From NCBI GenBank assembly GCA_003150515.1, contig QALW01000019.1, positions 1 to 26,184 of the forward strand: a stretch of DNA of 26,184 bases, given 5' to 3'. Source of the DNA: Selenomonadales bacterium. Its GTDB lineage: Bacteria; Bacillota; Clostridia; Christensenellales; QALW01. Positions 6,556 through 14,400 of the stretch are shown here, one piece after another (position 1 is the first letter of the stretch; the number at the start of each line of letters is the position of its first letter). A program made the translations under genes and the position numbers. The notes beneath the pieces are model-generated. The model was given only the letters and a program-made list of their open reading frames with translations. It was not told the DNA's origin and did not search any database.

Positions 6556-9033
6556 ATGAGCAAACAGGTATTTATGATATGCAATGCGCATTTGGATCCG
6601 GTATGGCAGTGGGAATGGGAAGAGGGCGCGGCCGAGGCCATTTCGACGTTTAGAGTGGCTGCGGATTTCTGCGAGGAATACGAGGGCTTTATTTTTAATC
6701 ATAACGAGGCTTTGTTATATAGGTGGGTGGAGGAATATGAGCCCGAGCTGTTTGAACGCATAAAGGCGCTGGTTAAAAAGGGACGCTGGCATATAATGGG
6801 CGGATGGTATTTGCAGTCTGACTGCAATATACCGTCGGGCGAAAGCTTTGTGCGTCAGATTCTTGAGGGACACAAATATTTTATGGAGAAATTCGGAGTG
6901 GTTCCCAAAATTGCCAATAGCTTTGACGCCTTCGGACATAGCCGCGGTTTAGTTCAAATATTGGCTAAAAGCGGATATAAGGGATATCTTTTCTGCCGGC
7001 CGTCGGGCGAAGTGCGCAATCTGCCCGGAGACCGTTTTATCTGGAAGGGGTTTGACGGCTCGGCAATTATGGCTCAGCGCATGCCCATGATGTACGCTTC
7101 GGGCCTTGGCGGCGCTGTGGATAAGGTCAAAGGCACTATGGGCTGCTATCCGGACAGCGAGCTTATACCCTGCTTGTGGGGTATGGGTGATCATGGCGGC
7201 GGGCCCTCGCGGATTGATATAGAATCGCTCAACAAATTCGCCGGCGAAATGGCTTCCCAGGCGGAGATAAAGCATTCTACTCCTGAGGAATTTTTTGAGC
7301 AGGTGGAAAAGAGCGGGGAGGAGCTGCCTGAATTTGCGGATGAATTAAATCCCTGGGCCGTGGGCTGTTATACAAGTCAGATCAGATTAAAGCAGAAATA
7401 CCGCGCCGTTGAAAATCAATTATATATGGCGGAGCGTATGTGTTCTGCCGCTCAGCTTGCCGGGAGAATGAAAGTCCCCAAGGAGGCTTTGGGAGAGGTG
7501 CAGCGGGATATGCTTATGTGCCAGTTCCATGATATTCTGGCGGGCACATCTATCCAGCCGGGCGAGCAGGGCGCCATACGCACTCTGGATCACGGTTTGG
7601 AAATTCTCTCCAAGCTTCGGGCGCGGGCATTTTTCGCGCTGGCGGCTGGGGAACGCAAGGCGCAGGCTGATGAAATACCTATTTTAATCTATAATCCTCA
7701 TCCATATAAAATAGAGGGGGATTTTGAATGCGAAATGATGCTCTGGGGAGCTAATTTTGACCAGGTATTCTCCATGCCGCAGGTATATAAGGAGGGCGCT
7801 ATTCTTCCTACGCAGTTTGAAAAGGAGCACAGCAATCTGAGCCTGGATTGGCGCAAGAAGGTGGTGTTCCACGCCGTGCTGGAGCCTATGAGCATGAACA
7901 GGTTTGACTGCAAATATAATAAATTGGAGCGCAAGCCGGTTATTGTCCCGCAGGAGGACAGCTCCCATATATATCTTGAGGGCGGGAATGTTCAGCTGAG
8001 TATTGATAAAAATACTGGCTATATTGACAGCTGGATGCAAAACGGACGTCAATATCTTGAACAGCCCATTTCATTGAATGTTATTGCAGACAGCGCCGAC
8101 CCGTGGGAGATGACGGTTAACTATATAAATACTGTGATTGGTAATTTTGCATTGCTTTCGCCTGCGGAATGCGCTGAGGCTTCAGGCGTTAAAAAGCCGC
8201 TCTGCGCGGTGCGCGTAATAGAGGACGGCTCTGTGCGCACTGTTGTGGAGGCGGCTCTGGGCTATAACCGTTCCCGTGCATTTATCCATTATATAATGTC
8301 CAAGGATACCGGAGAAGTAAAAATCAAGGTGCGCTTATATTGGGAAGAATTGCAGAAGATGGTTAAACTGCATATACCGGCGGCGTTTAAGGACGCGCGC
8401 TGTCTGGGCCAGGTTGCCTATGGAGTGCAGGAACTGCCCGTTGACGGCAGAGAGAACGTATCTCAGAAATATATAATGCTCAAGGGAGCAGACGGCGCTT
8501 TGGCTGTAATAAATGACGGAATATACGGCTCCTGCGTTAATAACGGCGCTTTGGAACTGTCTCTGCTTCGTTCGGCGGCGTATTGCGCCCATCCCATATT
8601 TGACCGTCCGCTTGTGCCTCAGGACAGATATATGCCTCATATGGATTTGGGAGAAACTGTGTTTGAGTTTGCGGTTAAATTCGGAGAGCCGGAGGAAGTG
8701 GAAAAAGCTGTTCCCCGTATGGCGGATGTTTTTAACGAACGGCCGTATGCTTTGGCGTTTTTCCCGTCTGGAGCCGAGAAAGAGAAGGCGGATTGCCCGC
8801 TGATATGCACGGGAGACGAGGTGCAGATTTCAGTATTTAAGCCGGCTGAGGATAACAGGGGATATATAGTCAGAATGTTTAATCCGTTTGAGAGGCCGGC
8901 TGAGGCGATTCTGGCCGGGGGCTTATTGCAGAATGAGCTGACTGTAAGCTTTACTCCTTATGAAATTAAGACATATCGGTTTTATGACGGAAAAGCGGAG
9001 GAAACTGATATAACTGAAAAACCGCTGGGCTGA
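6556..9033 (+). CDS. glycoside hydrolase family 38 alpha-mannosidase
   Basis: An 825-residue retaining alpha-mannosidase that needs a divalent metal and removes terminal alpha-linked mannose. The zinc-binding AHLDPVW (H12, D14) is at the N-terminus, and NSFDAFGH (121-128) contributes the nucleophile Asp124. QSDCNIPSGES (87-97) and GMGDHGGGP are further GH38 landmarks. The C-terminal half is the beta-domain region of the family. There is no signal peptide, so it acts in the cytoplasm on imported oligosaccharides. AAGGGG abuts an ATG at 6547 but is 9 bases from the ATG at 6556, which is therefore preferred. No transporter gene is adjacent, so uptake must be encoded elsewhere. Linkage preference cannot be told from the sequence. 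Confidence 0.92.
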   Translation: MSKQVFMICNAHLDPVWQWEWEEGAAEAISTFRVAADFCEEYEGFIFNHNEALLYRWVEEYEPELFERIKALVKKGRWHIMGGWYLQSDCNIPSGESFVRQILEGHKYFMEKFGVVPKIANSFDAFGHSRGLVQILAKSGYKGYLFCRPSGEVRNLPGDRFIWKGFDGSAIMAQRMPMMYASGLGGAVDKVKGTMGCYPDSELIPCLWGMGDHGGGPSRIDIESLNKFAGEMASQAEIKHSTPEEFFEQVEKSGEELPEFADELNPWAVGCYTSQIRLKQKYRAVENQLYMAERMCSAAQLAGRMKVPKEALGEVQRDMLMCQFHDILAGTSIQPGEQGAIRTLDHGLEILSKLRARAFFALAAGERKAQADEIPILIYNPHPYKIEGDFECEMMLWGANFDQVFSMPQVYKEGAILPTQFEKEHSNLSLDWRKKVVFHAVLEPMSMNRFDCKYNKLERKPVIVPQEDSSHIYLEGGNVQLSIDKNTGYIDSWMQNGRQYLEQPISLNVIADSADPWEMTVNYINTVIGNFALLSPAECAEASGVKKPLCAVRVIEDGSVRTVVEAALGYNRSRAFIHYIMSKDTGEVKIKVRLYWEELQKMVKLHIPAAFKDARCLGQVAYGVQELPVDGRENVSQKYIMLKGADGALAVINDGIYGSCVNNGALELSLLRSAAYCAHPIFDRPLVPQDRYMPHMDLGETVFEFAVKFGEPEEVEKAVPRMADVFNERPYALAFFPSGAEKEKADCPLICTGDEVQISVFKPAEDNRGYIVRMFNPFERPAEAILAGGLLQNELTVSFTPYEIKTYRFYDGKAEETDITEKPLG

Positions 9034-9080
9034 AAAGCGGAACGGCGGAACGAATAAATACAGTTGGAGGACAGCCGGGG

Positions 9081-9282
9081 AAGGAGCGGCGCGGTATTGG
9101 GGCGGCTCTTGGGCAGGCGAAGCCTGCCCTGGCCGCGCTGAAAGCGCGGCCAGGCGGCCGTGCCGGCCGCCAAGAGCCGCCACAATAGAGCGGCAGTGCT
9201 GGTTTGTGAACGCGAAGCGTTTACAAACCAGCACTGCCGCTGCTGCCCGGCCTTAAAGGCCGGGCGCCGCGCCGCCCTTTAA
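9081..9282 (-). repeat. Composite hairpin element B with perfect cloverleaf
   Basis: Non-coding. The outermost stem is GCGGCGCGG (9086-9094) with CCGCGCCGC (9267-9275). Inside is a four-way junction with no unpaired junction base: outer stem 9101-9110/9172-9181 enclosing hairpins 9111-9129 (GAA loop), 9130-9152 (GAA loop) and 9153-9171 (TGC loop). Next come a 25-bp hairpin (9189-9213/9217-9241, one wobble, GAA loop) and the short GCCCGGCC hairpin (9245-9265). Read on the minus strand, the order and the terminal segment match element A (45 of 46 bases plus a 2-base indel) and the order matches element C. It begins about 50 bases after the GH38 stop. Confidence 0.85.
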
Positions 9283-9324
9283 GGATTCTTCCCGGTTTTA
9301 TAGATTCAAGCAAGGTTGAATTTA

Positions 9325-9409
9325 CTGTGTCCGGCGCCCTTTAGGGCGCCGGACACAGGCTCAAGGCCCGGCTTTGGAAAGCAAAGCTTTCCAAAGCCGG
9401 GCCTTGAGC
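9325..9409. repeat. pair of long perfect hairpins beside element B
   Basis: Two adjacent stems: 9325-9339 with 9344-9358 (15 bp, TTTA loop) and 9359-9382 with 9386-9409 (24 bp, perfect, AAA loop). Neither is followed by a T run, so they are poor intrinsic terminators. Together with element B they make most of the 9034-9574 gap (541 bases) hairpin DNA. The only other thing I see there is the rbgA promoter region. Confidence 0.85.
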
Positions 9410-9483
9410 GTCCCCACCCCCTGCCCCCGCCCGCCTCCCAATCCAGCATCTAAGCTGCTTTTTATATATTAGAAAATTAATGC

Positions 9484-9512
9484 TGGATATTATAGAGAAA
9501 ATATTGTATAAT
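9484..9512 (+). promoter_or_regulatory. promoter of the rbgA operon
   Basis: TGGATA (9484-9489), 17-base spacer, TATAAT (9507-9512). Just downstream, AGCGTATG (9517-9524) and CATACGCT (9540-9547) form an 8-bp inverted repeat with a 15-base loop, which would sit at the very 5' end of the transcript. Confidence 0.7.
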
Positions 9513-9574
9513 GTCTAGCGTATGAATATTTTAATGCTGCATACGCTCAATAAAAGTACAAGGGCTGAATTGGA

Positions 9575-10429
9575 ATGATAAACTGGTATCCGGGCCATAT
9601 GGCGTCAGCCAGGCGAATGCTGGAGGACAATCTAAAGATAATTGACGCCGCGTTGGTAATGCTGGACGCGCGGCTGCCCTATTCCAGCCGCAATCCGGAT
9701 TTGGACAGGCTGCTTAAAAATAAGAAGCAGATTTATATAATGAATAAAGCAGATTTGGCCGATCCGGATAAGACAAAGCTCTGGCTGTCATATTTCCGCG
9801 CCCGCGGCTGCGAGGCGGCCCAGATGTGCGCCCGATCGGGCAGCCGCAGGGAACTGCTGGATATGATTAACCGCATTCTGCGTCCTGAGGTTGAACGTTT
9901 CAGGCAGAAAGGCATTAATAAAACAATAAGGCTTTTGGTCTGCGGCATACCCAATTCGGGCAAATCCACCCTTATAAATATGCTGGCGGGCCAGGCGCGC
10001 GCAAAAACGGGGGACAAGCCCGGAGTGACAAGAGGCAAGCAGTGGATAAGAGTGGGAGATTATATGGAGCTTTTGGATTGCCCCGGCTTGCTCTGGCCCC
10101 GCCTGGACGACCAGCAAAGCGCTCTGCGCCTGGCCTATACCGGAGCTATCAATGACGATACGCTGGATAAAGAGGAACTGGCCGTCAGCCTGGTGGGAGA
10201 TCTGGCTGCGCTTTATCCCCAGCTTATTGTCCAGCGCTACGGAGTGCCTGCGGAATTGCCGCCCGATGAAGCATTTGACGCTATATGCATCAAAAGGGGA
10301 TTTGTTCTTAAAGGCGGCCGTCCCGACCGTCTCAGAGGCGCGCAGACCATTATAAACGAGCTGCGGAGCGGCCGGATAGGCCGCGTTACGCTGGAACAGC
10401 CCCAAAATACGGAGGAGCATCTTGACTAA
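9575..10429 (+). CDS. rbgA: ribosome biogenesis GTPase RbgA (YlqF)
   Basis: A 284-residue circularly permuted GTPase needed for late 50S ribosomal subunit assembly in Firmicutes. It opens with the family hallmark NWYPGHMAxA. The permuted motif order is G4 NKAD (57-60), G1 GIPNSGKST (124-132), G2 GVTRG (150-154) and G3 DCPGLLWP (168-175). The C-terminal RNA-binding-like helical domain is present, and length is as expected. AGGG lies about 11 bases upstream of the ATG. It overlaps the next gene by 8 bases. The rbgA-rnhB-yraN-comM-dprA-topA order is a common Firmicute arrangement. Confidence 0.95.
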   Translation: MINWYPGHMASARRMLEDNLKIIDAALVMLDARLPYSSRNPDLDRLLKNKKQIYIMNKADLADPDKTKLWLSYFRARGCEAAQMCARSGSRRELLDMINRILRPEVERFRQKGINKTIRLLVCGIPNSGKSTLINMLAGQARAKTGDKPGVTRGKQWIRVGDYMELLDCPGLLWPRLDDQQSALRLAYTGAINDDTLDKEELAVSLVGDLAALYPQLIVQRYGVPAELPPDEAFDAICIKRGFVLKGGRPDRLRGAQTIINELRSGRIGRVTLEQPQNTEEHLD

Positions 10430-11408
10430 TCAACAAAAATCCGAGCTGGCTCTCAAGCGGCTTGAATTTGATAAGAATTTTCTGGAGCATGGCTGTAAAT
10501 GTCTTGCGGGCACGGACGAGGCGGGAAGAGGGCCGCTGGCCGGCCCGGTTGTAGCCGCCTGCGTCGTATTGGATTATTCTAATCCCCCTCTGGAGGCAAA
10601 TGATTCAAAAAAACTGTCTTCTCTTAAACGGGAGGCTTTGTTTGAAAAAATTATGTCCGAAGCAAGATATGTCGGAATAGGCGAGTGCAGCGAAAAGGAG
10701 ATAGATGAAATTAATATTCTCCGAGCCTCCATGCTGGCCATGCGCAGGGCAGTGGAAAATTCCAAAGCCCCCGTGACCATGCTTCTGGCGGACGGCAACG
10801 TCCTGCCGGGCGCTTTGGCCGCCCAAAATGAGCGGGCCGTGGTGGGCGGAGATTCGCTTAGCCTGTGCGTCGCGGCCGCTTCAATAATAGCTAAGGTTAC
10901 ACGGGATAGAATTATGCTGGAATATGCTGAAAAATATCCTCAGTACGGCTTTGAAAAACATAAAGGCTACGGTACGGTTCAGCATAGGGCAATGCTGGAA
11001 AAATACGGCCCGTGTCCTATACATCGTCTGTCTTTTTTAACGCCAAAGCGTAAGAGCGAGGGGCTGAGAGGACGGGGCAATCTGGCTGAAGAGACGGCCT
11101 GCGGATATCTGGAGGCGGAGGGCTATAAAATATTGGCCAGAAATTATTCGGCGCCCGGCGGAGAAATTGATATAGTGGCCCAAGCGGACGGCATAATTGT
11201 ATTCGCCGAGGTGAAATACCGCTCCAGCGGCGTTGCGGGCACGGGCGCAGAGAGCGTTACGTTCCGTAAGCAGGCCTGCCTGAAAAGGGCGGCCGAAGCT
11301 TATCTGGCCCAAAATAACATAACGGCTCCCGCGCGCTTTGACGTCCTGGAATTATCCGGTTCCCTTGCTTTTTGTAATTTCCGTCATATAAAAAACGCTT
11401 TTGAATAA
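10422..11408 (+). CDS. rnhB: RNase HII fused to a YraN-family nuclease-like domain
   Basis: A 328-residue two-domain protein. Residues about 22-210 are RNase HII, which cuts RNA in RNA-DNA hybrids and removes single ribonucleotides: DEAGRG (D32, E33), D124 in LLADGN, and SIIAKVTRD (154-162) with D162. Residues about 218-328 are a complete YraN/UPF0102 domain with the restriction-endonuclease-like pattern GEID (247-250) and EVK (263-265). In most bacteria these are separate adjacent genes; here no stop or restart lies between them. The join is basic (KRKSEGLRGRG). It starts at TTG with GGAGG 6 bases upstream, and overlaps rbgA, suggesting translational coupling. The YraN function is not firmly known; roles in DNA repair or uptake are proposed from its neighbours. 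Confidence 0.92.
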   Translation: MTNQQKSELALKRLEFDKNFLEHGCKCLAGTDEAGRGPLAGPVVAACVVLDYSNPPLEANDSKKLSSLKREALFEKIMSEARYVGIGECSEKEIDEINILRASMLAMRRAVENSKAPVTMLLADGNVLPGALAAQNERAVVGGDSLSLCVAAASIIAKVTRDRIMLEYAEKYPQYGFEKHKGYGTVQHRAMLEKYGPCPIHRLSFLTPKRKSEGLRGRGNLAEETACGYLEAEGYKILARNYSAPGGEIDIVAQADGIIVFAEVKYRSSGVAGTGAESVTFRKQACLKRAAEAYLAQNNITAPARFDVLELSGSLAFCNFRHIKNAFE

Positions 11409-11424
11409 AAACGGTAGGTGCTTT

Positions 11425-14400
11425 ATGAAGAAAAAAACTAAGAAAATCATCCTTATAACGGCCGGCGTGTTAATTCTGGTCATTGCTGCGGCGCTGGTGA
11501 TTTCTTCCTTTGTCGGCTTCCAGCCCAAGGGAGTGAATTTAATTAAAAACGGCGGCTTTGAGGAAGCGCAGAACGGCCTGCCCCTTGAATGGTATACCGA
11601 ATCATATCTGGCGGGCGTGGATTTTTCTGTGCAGCCGGACGGCGCGGAAGGGAACTGCGCCCGAATAATAAGCAATACGTATAACGACGCCCGGTTCGTC
11701 CAAAAAGTCGCGGTCAATCCCAACGCCGTCTACCGTCTGAGCGCCTGGGTTAAGACGGAGAATGTTTCGGCGAAGTCGGGCGTGGATGAAAATAAAGGCT
11801 GCGCTAACATTTCGGTTATGGAGATGTTTAATATCAGCCAGACCGTTTCGGGTGACAGCGACTGGACGCGTATAGATTTTTACGGCCAGACGGGAGCGGG
11901 CCAGAGAAGCATTCTGGTGGCTATGCGGCTGGGCTTTTACAGCGGAGATTCCAAAGGCACGGCCTATTTTGATAATGTTGAACTGGTGCAGGTTGATTCC
12001 GTTCCTGAGGGAATAGTGCCCGTAAGCTGGAATAAAACCCTGAACGGCGGGGATACGCGCCCTTCGGGCGACGTTCAGGCAATAGAGGGCAAATCCATGG
12101 GCTTGGGCCTGCTGTTTATATTGGCTGTAATTTTAATATTTGCCTTTGGCTATCGCATGAATAACAACCTTTTCCGGGAGAAATGGTGGCTTGCCGTTAT
12201 ATTGCTGGCCGGTTTGCTTATCAGAATTTATAAAGCGGCTACCGTGCGCGGCTTCTGCGCGGATATAAACTGTTTTTCAAGCTGGGCGGGCACAATGGCC
12301 TCAGATCCGCTTAATCTCTATAACACTCATTGCGATTATCCTCCGTTATATATGATTTTCCTGGGAGTTATAGGCACGCTCGCCAAATGGCTTAATCTGC
12401 CTCTGGGCACGCTGGACAGCCCCATGGGCATGGTGTTATTAAAGAGCATCCCCATAGCCTGCGATTTATTGCTGGGCTGGTTTATATATAAAGTCGCTTC
12501 AAAAAAATTGGGCGTACGCGCGGGCGCCTGCCTGACGGCCGTATATGTCCTCAATCCCGCCGTTATAATCAACAGCGCAAGCTGGGGCCAGGTGGATTCT
12601 GTGCTCCTCCTCTTTATTGTGCTGGCCATATATTATTTTATCAAGCGCAGATACGCCCTGGGCGTGTTCAGCTATCTGGCCGGGCTGCTTATTAAGCCTC
12701 AGGCGCTCATATTCGCGCCCATCATGCTTTTCGGGGCAATCAAGGGCATGCTCGAATGCGCGCAGGATTTTAAAATTGCTGAGAAAAGAGATTCGGCTAA
12801 AAAGCGCGTGCTGGCCTTTGCGGGCTCTATGATAGGCTCGGTGGCAATCTTCTTCTTTTTAAGCTGGCTGTTTAAGCCCAGCGGAGAGAATGCGCTCTGG
12901 CTGTTCAAACATTATTTCAGCACCATGGGGCAGTATCCCTGGGGCACGCTCTCGGCCTTTGATTTCTTCGGGCTTATAGGCGGCCAATGGGTGGCCATGG
13001 ATGAAGGCTCGTTCCTGGGCATAAGCTATAACGTCCTTAATATGGTGATGATGGCCCTGGCTATAATTATTCCTGTGGTTTTGTATTGGGTTAAGCGCGT
13101 CCGCGTTAAAAACGGCAAAGCCGTATATAAATTAGAGCCCAAGAACAGGGCCATGTTCCTGGCTGCGGCGGTTATAGCCGCGTCTGTAGCCACTCTGCCC
13201 GCTATGGTGCATGAAAGATATATGTTCCCCGTGCTGGGGCTGCTTCTTATGGCCTTTGTGGTTTATAAGGACAGGCGGCTTATATACGCCTATGCCGGCA
13301 TTTCGGGAATACACTATATAAACGTTGCTTTGGTGCTTTATGCTTACGGCGGCAAGGCTTATACGGGCAATGAAAGCCAAAGCTATATGCCGGCGGATTA
13401 TCCCTTTATGATAATCGGCTCGTTAATTATGTGCCTGCTGTTTATATATCTTGTCTACGTCGCCTTTTCCATCAGAAACGGCAGAATAAAAGAATTCCAG
13501 CTTATAGCCTCTTCTGGAGGGGAGGACGGCTTTGAGCCCGTTATATTAAGAGATGAAAGCCTGGAAAAGGAACATCTTGAAAGCCTGAGATTGCAGGAGG
13601 AGCCGCTGGATATGAAAGAAGAAAACGTTTCCCTGTCCGCTTCAATGCGCCCGGAGGAAACTCTTAACGCTCCCTGTCCTAATTGCGCGCAGGAAGAGGA
13701 AAATTTCAAAGCAGAGCAGGCGGAGGGCCCGGAAACGGTTGAGGCGGACGGCCTGGAAGCAGGCGTTGAAGAGGACGGCCAAACGCCTGATAAAAGCGAA
13801 GCTCCGGATATTGAAAAAGCGCCGCAAAGCGTTCCGGGCAGCGAAAAAGCGCCGCAAAGCGCTTCGGGCAGCGAAGAAGAGTCTCCCAAAGCGCCCGACG
13901 GCACGCCTTTGGTGCGCACGGCTCAATCTCTTTCCGAATTAAAGGTGATTTGCACGCTTGAATCCAAGCGCCGCCATGATTTTAATAAAGCGCATAAAAA
14001 GCGGCTGCTTGATCTAAAGGATATTCTTATAATGGCGGTTGTCACCATTATCTATTCAGTTGTGGCCTTTATTAATTTAGGCTCTACTGAATACACTCCT
14101 TCTTCTTATTGGGAAAGCCAGAGCCCGGGCGAGGAGGCGGTAATAGATTTCGGCGCGGTGTATGATATAGAGCGAATCTATTTAAATCTCAACGTGCAGG
14201 AAGTTGCGACCGACTATTATATGTATCTCTATTATTCGGAGGATGGGCAAAGCTGGAAGAGCCTGGACACTCTGAAATTCAACAGCTTTAAGCTTTTCGT
14301 TTGGAATCAGCCGGGCGAATTAAACGGCAGGAATTCAATCAGCGTGCGGGCCCGGTATTTTAAAATCGTGTCGGACAGCGTGAATAAGGGAATGCGGGTA

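Noticed and set aside
13455..13926. Antisense reading frames opposite the acidic linker of the giant glycosyltransferase
   Set aside because: Ser/Leu/Phe- or Arg/Phe-rich mirror translations of Glu/Ala-rich codons; no start signals.
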